DNA of 64,000 nt from Candidatus Eisenbacteria bacterium (GCA_026388185.1 JAPLKG010000011.1:62001-126000), one strand, 5' to 3'; positions 32,994-42,915 are shown, numbered from the stretch's first letter. Notes: generated by a model not told the origin, from the sequence alone. Numbers and translations: made by a program.

Positions 32994-35108
32994 ATGAGAA
33001 CGTATGATCCCAAGCGAAGACTCAAGCACCTTGCTCTCGCTTGCCTGGTCATATGGCTCATCCTCTTTGTCAGGCTACTCCAGGTCCAGATCTTCCTCCA
33101 TTCCTCCTACGTGAACAAAGCAATTGCGCAGCAAAATCGACGCGTACCGGTGAGCGGGATCAGGGGTACCATCTACGACAGAAACGGCGAAATCCTGGCC
33201 CAGGACATCAGGACCTCCTCGGTCTGCGCCTACCCCGATCAAGTGAAGAACAAGGTTTCCACCGCCAGAGAGTTGAGTTCGGTCCTCGGCGTTCCCTACG
33301 GAAGGGTCCTCGCGCAACTCAAGAGAAAAGTGGGCTACGTCTCTATAGCCAGCAAGATATCTGCTGAGGCCGAAGCCAAACTGCGTGAGGCAAGACTCGG
33401 GGGCGTAGACCTGATTGACGACACAAGACGGATATATCCCCTTGGGGCTGCTGCCTGCCACGTGGTCGGGCTCGTAAATCCCGACGGCGAGGGCATAGAA
33501 GGCGTCGAGGCAGGAATGAACGAGGTTCTGATGGGCACGCCGGGCTGGTTTATCCTGGCCCACGACGCCAAGGGAGAAGACTTTGTCACGGCCAAGAGTG
33601 TGATGAAGGAGCCGAGAGCGGGGGCCAACGTAATCCTGACAATCGATTCCCACTACCAGACGATCGCGGCCTCAAGTCTCAAGCGAGCAGTCGCCGCGAA
33701 CAACGCTGTTGGCGGGACGATCATCATCGTCAATCCAGCCACGGGCGAAATACTGGCAATGGCCAACGAGCCCAGCTTCGATCCTTCCGACAATCGCACC
33801 TGGAAAAAAGGTGCACTGAGAAACAGGGCCGTGACCGACCAGTTCGAACCGGGGTCGACCTTCAAGCTCATCACTGTTTCCGCAGTCCTTGACGAGAAGC
33901 TTGCGGATTCGACGAGCGCGTTCTACGCAGAAAACGGCGTTGCCTACATTGGAAAAGCCAGGATCACCGACACGCATGAGCACGGATGGCTCAATCTCAA
34001 GGAGTTCTTCACGGTATCGAGCAACATCGTCGCGGCCAAACTGGGGATGCTTCTCGGGAAAGAGAGGTTCTACAGATATTGTCGCGCCTTTGGGTTTGGG
34101 GCGACGACCGGTATAGACCTTCCCGGAGAGGCTGCGGGCAAGCTGAGAAACCCTTCCGCCTGGTCCGAGAGATCTCTTCCCACGATGGCGTTCGGCCAGG
34201 AGATTTCTGTCACGTCTCTACAACTCGTGATGGCCTATGCGGCAATTGCCAATGACGGCATACTCATGCGCCCCGCCACAATAAAGCGCGTGCTGGACAC
34301 CGAAAGAAAACCCTTGAGGACGTGGCAACCTCGCAGAACACGGCAGGTGGTCACTGCTTCCACCGCCAGGACTGTCCGCGAGTTTCTCGCCACCGCCGTA
34401 GACATAGGAACCGGCAGGAACGCCGGCGTTGACTGGTGCAGGTTGGGCGGCAAGACTGGAACCGCACAGAAATACGACCCGAACACTCGTACGTATTCGT
34501 ACTGGATAAGTTCTTTCGCAGGACTCGTTCCTGCCGAGAATACAAAGATTGTCTGCCTTGTCGTGCTGGATCAGCCCGCTCTGGCACACTTAGGCGCGCT
34601 CGTGGCAGCCCCGGTTTTCAAGGAGGTGATTGAGACTGTCAGCAAGTGTTCGAGGTCGCCTTTGGCCCCCGGCTTTGACAGCATTCCCTTTGTAGTCAAG
34701 AACGACGCGTCCCTGCGAGTGCCGGACGTTAGACTTCTTGCCGAGGAGAAAGCGGGGGAAGACCTGCGGAAGGCCGGTTTCCGCGCGCAGCTAAAGGGGA
34801 TCGGTAGTCGAGTGGTCTCGCAGGACCCACCTCCGGGAGCCTTGACCAAGGCGGGGGCAGAGGTGCAGCTTGAACTCAAGGAGAGCGAGAAGCTGCCCGA
34901 GAGTGCGGCGGTCATTCCGGACCTCACCGGCCTCAGCGTGAGGGAGGCGCTCCGAAAGCTCTCCTTCATCGCCGTGAGTGCCAAGGTCGACGGAAGCGGC
35001 GTCGTAGTCGCTCAGTTTCCGCCTCCCGGGACCACTACTCGCCGCGGCGAGCGATGCGTTTTGACGTGTAGACCCACGGTTGACGTCTATACCTGTAGTA
35101 CCAGATGA
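32994..35108 (+). CDS. ftsI: Septal peptidoglycan transpeptidase (class B PBP) with two PASTA domains
   Basis: A 704-residue class B penicillin-binding protein: one N-terminal membrane helix (about 13-35), PBP dimerisation domain (about 45-200) and transpeptidase domain with Ser288-T-F-Lys291, S342-S-N344 and K487-T-G489. Two PASTA domains follow at about 575-631 and 640-698. It cross-links septal peptidoglycan with FtsW. PASTA domains are usual on PBPs of Gram-positives and SpoVD/PBP2x types and less common in Gram-negative FtsI. ATG 32994 starts just before the basic membrane anchor; an upstream GTG overlaps the previous gene and is less likely. Confidence 0.93.
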   Translation: MRTYDPKRRLKHLALACLVIWLILFVRLLQVQIFLHSSYVNKAIAQQNRRVPVSGIRGTIYDRNGEILAQDIRTSSVCAYPDQVKNKVSTARELSSVLGVPYGRVLAQLKRKVGYVSIASKISAEAEAKLREARLGGVDLIDDTRRIYPLGAAACHVVGLVNPDGEGIEGVEAGMNEVLMGTPGWFILAHDAKGEDFVTAKSVMKEPRAGANVILTIDSHYQTIAASSLKRAVAANNAVGGTIIIVNPATGEILAMANEPSFDPSDNRTWKKGALRNRAVTDQFEPGSTFKLITVSAVLDEKLADSTSAFYAENGVAYIGKARITDTHEHGWLNLKEFFTVSSNIVAAKLGMLLGKERFYRYCRAFGFGATTGIDLPGEAAGKLRNPSAWSERSLPTMAFGQEISVTSLQLVMAYAAIANDGILMRPATIKRVLDTERKPLRTWQPRRTRQVVTASTARTVREFLATAVDIGTGRNAGVDWCRLGGKTGTAQKYDPNTRTYSYWISSFAGLVPAENTKIVCLVVLDQPALAHLGALVAAPVFKEVIETVSKCSRSPLAPGFDSIPFVVKNDASLRVPDVRLLAEEKAGEDLRKAGFRAQLKGIGSRVVSQDPPPGALTKAGAEVQLELKESEKLPESAAVIPDLTGLSVREALRKLSFIAVSAKVDGSGVVVAQFPPPGTTTRRGERCVLTCRPTVDVYTCSTR

Positions 35109-35158
35109 AGAATGGTCGGAGTGAGGCCAAGTCGCAATTGAGACTGAAGACACATTCA

Positions 35159-36634
35159 ATGAAGCTCCAAGACCTACTGAGTGATCTCGAGACAAAGACG
35201 GTTTCGGGCCCTGACGACGTTGACGTCTCACACATTGCCTACGATTCCCGGAAGGTAGGACCTGGAGCAATCTTTGTCTGCGTGAGCGGTTTGCGCAGCG
35301 ACGGCCACAAGTTTGTCAGGGAGGCTGTTTCGTCGGGGGCCGTGGCGGTGGTTGTCGATAGAGACGTACCCGTCGACGACGCGGTGAGAATCCGTGTTCC
35401 CGATTCGAGGAAGGCCCTCGCCTTGCTCGCATGCAGTTTCCACGGACACCCTTCGCGCAAGCTCAAGATCGCCGGAATAACGGGAACGAATGGGAAAACC
35501 ACGGTGTCTTATCTGGTCCAGTCGATCTGTTCTCAGGCCGGTTTGAAGGCGGGGGTCATCGGCACCGTCGGCTACGACGTCGGTGATACGAAACTCAAAG
35601 GTTCCCACACGACGCCCGAGGCGCCCGAATTCCAGGAACTCCTGAGCAGAATGGTGGCGCAGAGAATCAGTCATGCGGCCGTCGAAGTCTCCTCGCACGC
35701 TCTGGCGCTCAGGCGTTCCTACGGAACAAAATTCGACGTGGTCGTGTTCACGAATCTCACCCGCGACCATCTGGACTTTCACGGCACGTTCGAGGACTAC
35801 AGGAAGGCCAAGCTCAGGCTCTTCGATCGCGCAGAGAGGGGAGTCTCGGAGAAGGACCGGCCCACGGCCGTGCTCAATCTTGACGATCCTTTCTCTGACG
35901 CCCTGGCCGAGGCCGTGGGCGAAGATATAATCGGCTACTCGATTGACAAGGACGCCGACTTGAGGGCGCGAGACGTGAAGCTTTTCCCGGGCGGCAGCAC
36001 GTTTTCTGTGATCTGGAAGGGGCAAGCATTCGAGGTCAGACTCTCTCTTCCCGGCCTGTTCAATGTCGCGAACGCCCTCGCGGCTTTTGGCGTGGGAACG
36101 TCCTTCGGGATCGAGGGACATCACGCAGTTCGCGGGCTCGAGGCGATGAAGGGAGTCAAGGGAAGGCTGGAGCTCGTGGAGAAGTGTCAGCCTTTCTCTG
36201 TTTTCGTAGACTACGCCCACACGCCGGACGCCCTGAGCAACGTGCTCAGGACCGTGCGCGACATCACGAAGGGAAATCTCATCTGCGTGTTCGGCTGCGG
36301 AGGGGAGAGAGACAAAGGCAAGCGAAGTGAGATGGGGCGTGTCTCCGGAGCGCTCGCGAACTACACCGTCATCACGTCCGATAACCCGCGAAGCGAGGAG
36401 CCGCTCTCCATAATCACCGAAATAGAGGAGGGAATGCTTGCGGCTGGTGGATGCTACGAGACGGTCCCCGACCGTCGCGAGGCGATAGGACGTGCCATCG
36501 CTCGCGCGAGGCAGGGCGACAGCGTCCTCATAGCAGGCAAGGGGCACGAAGACTATCAGATCCTCGGTGACAAGGTCATACATTTCGACGACAGAGAAGT
36601 GGTCGAGGAGTTTTTGAACGGACGATCGCGATGA
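35159..36634 (+). CDS. murE: UDP-N-acetylmuramoyl-L-alanyl-D-glutamate--2,6-diaminopimelate ligase
   Basis: MurE adds the third residue of the stem peptide. The 491-residue product has GITGTNGKTTVSYL (ATP loop), HTTPEAPEFQELL, HLDFHG and the specificity motif SDNPRSEEP; DNPR in this loop is the signature of meso-diaminopimelate ligases. ATG 35159 gives an N-terminus (MKLQDLLSDLE) that aligns with known MurE starts. An in-frame ATG at 35105 overlaps the ftsI stop and would add 18 residues; neither has a good ribosome-binding site. Confidence 0.95.
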   Translation: MKLQDLLSDLETKTVSGPDDVDVSHIAYDSRKVGPGAIFVCVSGLRSDGHKFVREAVSSGAVAVVVDRDVPVDDAVRIRVPDSRKALALLACSFHGHPSRKLKIAGITGTNGKTTVSYLVQSICSQAGLKAGVIGTVGYDVGDTKLKGSHTTPEAPEFQELLSRMVAQRISHAAVEVSSHALALRRSYGTKFDVVVFTNLTRDHLDFHGTFEDYRKAKLRLFDRAERGVSEKDRPTAVLNLDDPFSDALAEAVGEDIIGYSIDKDADLRARDVKLFPGGSTFSVIWKGQAFEVRLSLPGLFNVANALAAFGVGTSFGIEGHHAVRGLEAMKGVKGRLELVEKCQPFSVFVDYAHTPDALSNVLRTVRDITKGNLICVFGCGGERDKGKRSEMGRVSGALANYTVITSDNPRSEEPLSIITEIEEGMLAAGGCYETVPDRREAIGRAIARARQGDSVLIAGKGHEDYQILGDKVIHFDDREVVEEFLNGRSR

Positions 36635-38070
36635 AAGTGAGCTTCACGGTAAACGAAATCATCAAGGCGACCGGCGCCGCGTACCCCAGCGAGGGAGCGA
36701 GACGGAGGGTACCCGAGTTTTTTCCCGGGATATCCGTTGATTCGCGAACAGTGGGGGAGGGAGAGCTCTTTGTGGCCCTCAGGGGTAACAGGTTCGATGG
36801 CCACGACTTCATTGATGAAGCGCTCTCCGGAGGCGCGTCGGCTGCTCTTGTCTCGAGCGACTGGGTGCGTGCGAGGAGAGACGGAGACGTTGCAGGCGCT
36901 TTTCTTGTCGTGCGGGATTCTCTCGCCGCGTTCCAAGAACTCGGGAAATATCACAGGATTCGTATCAATCCCAGGGTGGTTGCCGTGACAGGAAGCAACG
37001 GCAAGACGACCACGAAGGACTTGATTGCGGCAGTCTCTTCGGCGAAGTATCCCACGGCCAAGACCCAGGGGAATCTCAACAACCAGTTCGGCGTACCGAT
37101 CACTCTCCTTCAGCTCAAGACCGGAGACGAGGTGGCCGTCGTGGAGATGGGCATGAACCATCCCGGGGAACTTCGTCGCCTTGCGGAACTCTGCATGCCC
37201 TCGATTGCGGTGATAACGAACGCCAGCGCCTCCCATCTGGAAGGGCTCGGCACGGTTCACGACGTGGCCCGCGCGAAGAGCGAGCTGGCCGAAGACCTGA
37301 GTAGAGATGATTGGCTCATTCTGCACAGAGATTCGGAAGAACTCTACAGGCAGAACCGCACCAGGCGCTGCAGGATTGTCACCTTCGGAATGTCTGAAGA
37401 GTCCGACCTATTCCCCAGGGACGTGCGCCATTCTGGAAGAGACGGAACGGAGCTGCAGGTAGACGGTTTTCCTCCGGTCAGACTCGCGTTGCTGGGCAGA
37501 CAGAACGTGCTCAACGCGCTCGCGGCTCTCGCTGCCTCGAGATCGCTGGGCGTGCCGCCCGAAATCGCGGTTTCTGCGCTCGCCACGACGAGACCCGCTA
37601 AAGGCCGGATGGAGATCAAGATGGTCGGACCGGCCACTTTTGTGGACGATTCGTACAACGCAAACCCGATTTCGATGAAGATGGCTCTCGAGACCTTGTT
37701 TTCCCTCGACGGCTTCGGAAGGAGAATGGCAGTTCTCGGTGACATGCTCGAGCTCGGCGACACGAGCGAGAGATGGCACGTAGAACTGGGAGTCCAGGCC
37801 GGCAAAGCAGACATGCTGCTGCTCCGTGGACAATTCGCTCGGGCCGTCGAGAGGGGGGCTCTAAGCGCGGGCATGGATCCTGGAAAGGTTTCCGTTCTTG
37901 GAACGCACGCCGAAATGGCCGAGCGAATACTGGCAATCTGGGCCGAAGGTGACCTCTTTCTACTGAAGGGCTCGAGGGGCATGGAAATGGAGAAGGTGCT
38001 TGCCGAGCTTGCAAGACGCGTGAAGGAGCCTTCCGGACCGGCCGCGGCCGGCTTGAGGAGAGAAGCGTAA
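36631..38070 (+). CDS. murF: UDP-N-acetylmuramoyl-tripeptide--D-alanyl-D-alanine ligase
   Basis: MurF adds D-Ala-D-Ala to the UDP-muramoyl tripeptide. The 479-residue protein has ISVDSRTVGEGELFVAL near residue 34, the ATP loop VTGSNGKTTTKDL near 116, TQGNLNNQFGVP, VEMGMNHPGEL and FVDDSYNANP, all diagnostic of MurF. The ATG overlaps the murE stop (ATGA). No ddl gene for making D-Ala-D-Ala lies in this cluster. Confidence 0.96.
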   Translation: MKVSFTVNEIIKATGAAYPSEGARRRVPEFFPGISVDSRTVGEGELFVALRGNRFDGHDFIDEALSGGASAALVSSDWVRARRDGDVAGAFLVVRDSLAAFQELGKYHRIRINPRVVAVTGSNGKTTTKDLIAAVSSAKYPTAKTQGNLNNQFGVPITLLQLKTGDEVAVVEMGMNHPGELRRLAELCMPSIAVITNASASHLEGLGTVHDVARAKSELAEDLSRDDWLILHRDSEELYRQNRTRRCRIVTFGMSEESDLFPRDVRHSGRDGTELQVDGFPPVRLALLGRQNVLNALAALAASRSLGVPPEIAVSALATTRPAKGRMEIKMVGPATFVDDSYNANPISMKMALETLFSLDGFGRRMAVLGDMLELGDTSERWHVELGVQAGKADMLLLRGQFARAVERGALSAGMDPGKVSVLGTHAEMAERILAIWAEGDLFLLKGSRGMEMEKVLAELARRVKEPSGPAAAGLRREA

Positions 38071-38071
38071 C

Positions 38072-39157
38072 GTGCTGTACCATTTGCTCTATCCGCTTCA
38101 CACTCACATTTCCTTCTTCAACGTATTCAGGTACATAACGGTCAGAGCCGCGTACGCTGCGGTGACCGCTCTTCTCTTGAGCCTGATCCTCGGCCCGCCG
38201 CTCATAAGGTGGCTCAGGACCTTCAAGATAAGGCAGACGATAAGACAGGACGGCCCGGCCACGCACTTCACCAAAGAGGGAACGCCGACCATGGGCGGCC
38301 TCCTCATACTTCTTGCGGTTGTGGTGCCGACACTTCTCTGGGCAAACCTGGCAAACAAGTTTATATGGATTGTGCTTCTGTCCACGGTGTGGTTGGGACT
38401 GATTGGTTTCCTGGACGACTACCTCAAAATAGTGAAGAGGTACCCGAAGGGATTGCGTGGTAGATACAAGATCGCTGCCCAGATCGCCCTCGGCCTGGCC
38501 GTGGGGCTCATTCTCTATTTCTACCCGACGCAGCAAGAAATGGCAGGATGGACCAACGTGCCGTTTTTGAAAGAGATGAGTCTCTATTTCGGTCCGTTCT
38601 ACGTGCTGTTCGTGGTACTTGTCATCACGGGAAGTTCGAACGCAGTGAATCTGTCTGACGGACTTGACGGGCTGGCGATAGGAATGGTGATCTTCGTCGC
38701 TCTGGCCTTCGGAGCCCTGAGCTATGTCACGGGCCACGTCAAGTTCGCCAGCTACCTCAACGTCTACTACATCGAAGGAGCGGGGGAGCTGTCGGTATTC
38801 TGCGGCGCCGTCATGGGAGCTTCCCTGGGTTTTCTGTGGTTCAATTGCCACCCTGCTGTCGTGTTTATGGGAGACACGGGGGCGCTGGCGCTGGGAGGTG
38901 CGCTGGGGACCGTCGCAGTTCTGATAAGGCGCGAGTTGCTTCTCGTAATCGTGGGTGGTCTCTTTGTGGTGGAAGCACTCTCCGTCATGTTGCAGGTAGC
39001 TTCCTTCAAGCTGCGCGGTCGCAGATTGTTCAGGATGGCCCCGCTTCACCATCACTTCGAATTGCTTGGCTGGCCCGAGTCGCGTGTCGTAGTCAGATTT
39101 TGGATAGTTGCTGCCATATTGGCGCTCGTTACCATCACAACGCTGAAACTACAATGA
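38072..39157 (+). CDS. mraY: Phospho-N-acetylmuramoyl-pentapeptide-transferase (MraY)
   Basis: MraY makes lipid I from UDP-MurNAc-pentapeptide and undecaprenyl phosphate. The 361-residue protein has ten membrane helices and the catalytic motifs FLDDYLK, NAVNLSDGLDGLA, VFMGDTGALALGG and MAPLHHHFELLGW. GTG 38072 has GAGGAG (38055-38060) upstream at a somewhat long spacing. The stop overlaps murD by four bases. Confidence 0.97.
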   Translation: MLYHLLYPLHTHISFFNVFRYITVRAAYAAVTALLLSLILGPPLIRWLRTFKIRQTIRQDGPATHFTKEGTPTMGGLLILLAVVVPTLLWANLANKFIWIVLLSTVWLGLIGFLDDYLKIVKRYPKGLRGRYKIAAQIALGLAVGLILYFYPTQQEMAGWTNVPFLKEMSLYFGPFYVLFVVLVITGSSNAVNLSDGLDGLAIGMVIFVALAFGALSYVTGHVKFASYLNVYYIEGAGELSVFCGAVMGASLGFLWFNCHPAVVFMGDTGALALGGALGTVAVLIRRELLLVIVGGLFVVEALSVMLQVASFKLRGRRLFRMAPLHHHFELLGWPESRVVVRFWIVAAILALVTITTLKLQ

Positions 39158-40650
39158 AAACACCAAACACGCCGAGGATATCAAAGATGTCGAAGACATC
39201 GAAGACATCTCCCTCCTTCTTCAAGAAGAATGTCCTGGTAGTCGGCCTGGGGCGAAGCGGAATAGCCGCCTGCGTGCTACTTCGCAAGTACGGGTGCGCC
39301 ATAACTGCCACGGACGTCAGAGAACAGTCCGCGCTCACGACAGACGTGCGTAATCTGCAAGACGAGGGCGTCAAGCTCTCCTTGGGCGGGCACGACCCCG
39401 CACTAATCAAGGGCAAGGATCTCGTTGTCCTCAGTCCGGGCGTGCCCAGGAGCATCGCGTTGATTCAAGAGGCCCTCAAGGCGGGCCTTCCCGTTCTTAG
39501 CGAGATAGAAATAGCCTCCGAGGTCGCCCGCGCTCCCATTCTGGCGGTCACGGGAACGAACGGCAAGAGCACCGTGGTCACACTTCTGGGGACGATACTC
39601 TCGAGTGCGGGGCTTGAGGTCGCGGTCGCCGGCAACATAGGCGTGGCCCTGTCGGCCGTGGTGGAGGACGTCCCTTCTGAGGGGGTCATCGTTGCCGAAA
39701 TCAGCAGTTTCCAGCTCGAAAGTATTGCGAAATTCCACCCCAAGGTGGCCGTGCTCTTGAACATTACGCCCGACCATCTGGACAGGTACGATCGTCTCGG
39801 CAGCTACATCGAGGCAAAGGCCAGGCTGTTCTCGAACCTCAAGCCGTCCGACTTCGCCGTCTACAATGCCGACGATCCTTTCGTGCCCCCGCTCGTGACC
39901 CCGCTCACGGCAGGGCTACTCAGTTTCTCGTTCAGAGAGCGAAGAGTAAAGGACGGGGCCTTTGTGCGTGGAGGCGCCTTCTGGCTGCGACGCTCGGGCG
40001 AGGAGTTCGAAGTGACCAGAGAAAACAACGTCGCGCTGAGGGGGCCGCACAATTTCTCGAACATACTCGCCTCAATCTGCGCAGCTTCGGCCCTCGGCCT
40101 GACAGCGGAACAGATGAAACGGCCGCTGGAGCAGTTCAAGGGACTCGAGCACAGGCTCGAGGAGGTGGCCGAAATAGACGGCGTGAGTTTCGTCAACGAC
40201 TCCAAGGCGACGAACGTCGATTCACTCAAGTACTCGCTGCTCTCTTTTGACAATCCTATCGTGCTGATAGCGGGGGGAAGGGACAAGGGCGGCAACTTCT
40301 CTACGCTGAAGCAGCTCGTCGCCGAAAGAGTGAAGGAGCTCGTTCTCGTCGGCGAAGCTTCCCAGAAAATCTCAAGCTCCTGGTCCGGAACACGCGCCCA
40401 CCTGGCCCAATCCATGGCGGAAGCGGTGGAGACGGCCTTCAAACTGGCCGCGCCTCGCGACGTCGTTTTGCTGGCACCCGGATGTGCGAGCTTCGACATG
40501 TTCAAGGATTTCGAGGACAGGGGCCGCGCCTTCAAGAACGCTGTTCTTTCGCTGGTGAGAGGTAGTGCGGAGACAAGAGGTGACAACACCGCGAGCGCCG
40601 ACGCGACCGCAAAGCGTGACGGCGGGGCGAAAGGAAAACCTGATGCTTGA
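39154..40650 (+). CDS. murD: UDP-N-acetylmuramoyl-L-alanine--D-glutamate ligase
   Basis: MurD adds D-Glu to UDP-MurNAc-L-Ala. The 498-residue sequence has VLVVGLGRSGIAA (N-domain), the ATP loop VTGTNGKSTVVTL, EISSFQLESI, NITPDHLDRY and NDSKATNVDS. The first 25 residues are a Lys/Ser/Thr-rich low-complexity extension encoded by a short repeat (39184-39209), so ATG 39187 could also serve. The last 30 residues form another unstructured tail. ATG 39154 overlaps the mraY stop (ATGA). The frame is open far upstream within mraY, which is coincidental. Confidence 0.95.
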   Translation: MKTPNTPRISKMSKTSKTSPSFFKKNVLVVGLGRSGIAACVLLRKYGCAITATDVREQSALTTDVRNLQDEGVKLSLGGHDPALIKGKDLVVLSPGVPRSIALIQEALKAGLPVLSEIEIASEVARAPILAVTGTNGKSTVVTLLGTILSSAGLEVAVAGNIGVALSAVVEDVPSEGVIVAEISSFQLESIAKFHPKVAVLLNITPDHLDRYDRLGSYIEAKARLFSNLKPSDFAVYNADDPFVPPLVTPLTAGLLSFSFRERRVKDGAFVRGGAFWLRRSGEEFEVTRENNVALRGPHNFSNILASICAASALGLTAEQMKRPLEQFKGLEHRLEEVAEIDGVSFVNDSKATNVDSLKYSLLSFDNPIVLIAGGRDKGGNFSTLKQLVAERVKELVLVGEASQKISSSWSGTRAHLAQSMAEAVETAFKLAAPRDVVLLAPGCASFDMFKDFEDRGRAFKNAVLSLVRGSAETRGDNTASADATAKRDGGAKGKPDA

Positions 40651-41782
40651 GACGCGGGGAGGAAAGGACAAACAACTGTTGGCTGCCGCCGTGGTGTTGA
40701 TGGCAGTCGGGCTACTGATGGTTTACACCTCCAGCGCCGGCCTTGGTGCCGCGAGATACCAGGGCGATCTCTACTACTATTTTAGAAATCAGGCCGCGCG
40801 GGTCGTCCTTGCCTTTGCCGCCATGGTCGTGATGATGAACGTTGACTATCACAAGCTGAACAAGATGGCTCCATGGCTGTTGCTGCTTGCGTATGCAGCC
40901 CTTCTGGCGCTTGTTGTGATTCCGGGTGTCGGGAGGCACGTGAGGGGCGCCAAGAGTTGGTCAGGATACATCCCCGTTCAGCCGAGCGAGCTCGCCAGGT
41001 TTGCAATGGTTGTCTATCTGAGTGTTTTCATGACAAAGAGGGCGAACATCCACTCCTTCAAGAAGTGCGTCCTGCCGTGTTTCGTCATCATACTGGGGGC
41101 CGCGGGGCTCGTGCTTCTGCAGCCGGACCTCGGGAGTGCCGCCGTGATCGTGCTCATCGGCGTGGCGTTGGTTTATGCTGCAGGAGCGAGGTTGCTTCAT
41201 CTTTCTTATCTCCTGGGAGTCGGAGCAGTGGCGGGAGCGGTGTGCATGCTGAAGAATCCGTATCAGGTAACGAGATTGTTCGGATTCTTCGGTCGGGGGG
41301 CGCCGTACCAAGTCGACCAGAGCCTCATCGCGCTTGGCACCGGTGGGCTGCTCGGGAAAGGTCTTGGCGGAAGCATGCAGAAGTACCTCTTTCTTCCCGA
41401 TCCTCACACGGACTTTGTGTTCTCGATCTATGGCGAGGAGACGGGTTTCGTCGGCGCTTTGCTTCTCATCTCGCTTTTCGTGTATCTCTTGCTCAGAGGC
41501 TTGAAGATCGCGGCAAATGCGCCTGACAGGCTCGGCCGACTGCTCGCCACCGGCATGGTGGCAAGCATCGGGGTACTCTTCGCCGTCAACTTGGGCGTGG
41601 CGACGGGTATTCTTCCAACCACCGGTCTGCCTCTGCCTTTCATTAGCTATGGAGGGTCGGCTCTGCTGGTTAACGCTGTCTCTGTGGGCGTTCTCCTCAA
41701 CATATCGGGACACCGAAGCTCGGAGGGAATGTCCATCGGAGGCGGCCGCTGGATGAAACGTACTGTCCGTTTAACGGAGTAA
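40643..41782 (+). CDS. ftsW: SEDS-family peptidoglycan glycosyltransferase FtsW
   Basis: FtsW polymerises lipid II at the septum together with FtsI. This 379-residue, ten-helix protein has the SEDS motifs SWSGYIPVQPSELARF, LLQPDLGSAAVI, FLPDPHTDFVFSIYGEE and TGLPLPFISYGGSAL. ATG 40643 has AAGGA eight bases upstream and overlaps the murD end by eight bases. The location between murD and murG is the standard one for ftsW rather than rodA. Confidence 0.96.
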   Translation: MLETRGGKDKQLLAAAVVLMAVGLLMVYTSSAGLGAARYQGDLYYYFRNQAARVVLAFAAMVVMMNVDYHKLNKMAPWLLLLAYAALLALVVIPGVGRHVRGAKSWSGYIPVQPSELARFAMVVYLSVFMTKRANIHSFKKCVLPCFVIILGAAGLVLLQPDLGSAAVIVLIGVALVYAAGARLLHLSYLLGVGAVAGAVCMLKNPYQVTRLFGFFGRGAPYQVDQSLIALGTGGLLGKGLGGSMQKYLFLPDPHTDFVFSIYGEETGFVGALLLISLFVYLLLRGLKIAANAPDRLGRLLATGMVASIGVLFAVNLGVATGILPTTGLPLPFISYGGSALLVNAVSVGVLLNISGHRSSEGMSIGGGRWMKRTVRLTE

Positions 41783-42915
41783 TGAACATGCGCATTTTGA
41801 TGGCCGGAGGAGGCACGGGTGGTCACCTTTATCCGGCAATCGCAGTCGCACAGGAGCTCGCCGCCAAGAACGGCGGCATCGATGTCCGGTTCGTAGGGAG
41901 CCGGAACAAGGCGGAAAGAGAAATCGTCGAACGCTACGGCTTCAAGATGGTGGCCATTTCTGCCAGCGGAATGCCGAGACGGTTCGGGTTGGGGCAGGTG
42001 AGCTTTCTGGTCCGTTCCGCGGCCTCGCTGTTCGAAGTGCTCTACCTTCTGTCGAGATGGAGGCCAAACGTGATATTGGGCACCGGCGGATACGTGAGCG
42101 GTCCCGTTGTGCTGGTGGGATGGCTCCTGAGGATTCCCTGCGTAATTCAGGAGCAGAACACCGTCCCCGGTTTCACCAATCGTTTACTCGCAAACATCGC
42201 CAAGGAAGTTCACCTCACTTTTGCAGAATCGAGGAAGTACTTCAAGAAGAAGGACCACCTGAGGCTGACTGGGAATCCCATTAGAAAGGAAATAATGAAG
42301 GGCGACCGTGAAGCCGCGCTGCAAAAGCTTGGTCTCAGCAGCGAGCGCAAAACGATATTGGTGCTGGGTGGGACGAGAGGGGCTCACAGTTTGAATCTGG
42401 CCGCGGTAGGAGCCCTGAACAAACTCAGCCAGAGGAGAGATCTGCAGTTCATTCTTCAGACGGGAAGCCAGGACTTCGACTGGGTCCGGCACTCGGTCGC
42501 CCCGTTCGGAGACAGGGTCCACGTCGCGCCCTACTTCGTGTCGATTGCGGACGCATATTGCTGCTCCGACCTTGTCATCTGCCGGGCCGGCGCGATGACC
42601 GTCTCGGAGGTGGCAGCGTGCGGTCTTCCGGCGGTCTTCGTTCCGTATCCTCACGCCGTGTACGATCACCAGGCTCAGAACGCCAAGAACCTGGTGGAGG
42701 CTGGAGCGGCAGAGATGATACTTGACACCGAGTTGAATGCGGATATTCTGGCCTCGACCATCGCGCGCCTGGCGAGCGACGACACGCGCCTCAGGAGAAT
42801 GTCCATAAACGCGCGCGGTTTTGCCAGACTGGACACGGCGGAGAAGATCACAAGATCCCTGATGGAATTCGGGCGCGCGGGACAAAGGAGCGAACGTAAT
42901 GTACACGACCATTAG
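41782..42915 (+). CDS. murG: Undecaprenyldiphospho-muramoylpentapeptide beta-N-acetylglucosaminyltransferase
   Basis: MurG (GT28) converts lipid I to lipid II on the cytoplasmic face. The 377-residue protein has MAGGGTGGHLYPAIAVA, TGGYVSGPV, IQEQNTVPGFTNR and the donor-site motif ICRAGAMTVSEVAACGLPAVFVPYP-type sequence near residue 265. It starts within the stop of ftsW (TAATG) and overlaps murC by 17 bases. Confidence 0.97.
   Translation: MNMRILMAGGGTGGHLYPAIAVAQELAAKNGGIDVRFVGSRNKAEREIVERYGFKMVAISASGMPRRFGLGQVSFLVRSAASLFEVLYLLSRWRPNVILGTGGYVSGPVVLVGWLLRIPCVIQEQNTVPGFTNRLLANIAKEVHLTFAESRKYFKKKDHLRLTGNPIRKEIMKGDREAALQKLGLSSERKTILVLGGTRGAHSLNLAAVGALNKLSQRRDLQFILQTGSQDFDWVRHSVAPFGDRVHVAPYFVSIADAYCCSDLVICRAGAMTVSEVAACGLPAVFVPYPHAVYDHQAQNAKNLVEAGAAEMILDTELNADILASTIARLASDDTRLRRMSINARGFARLDTAEKITRSLMEFGRAGQRSERNVHDH

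Noticed and set aside
35228-36583. A 451-codon open frame on the minus strand opposite murE
   Set aside because: murE on the plus strand has every family motif; the opposite frame has no start signal and no recognisable domain.
38836-39153. A long upstream extension of murD within mraY
   Set aside because: mraY motifs occupy the same bases in another frame, and MurD proteins start at the ATG overlapping the mraY stop.
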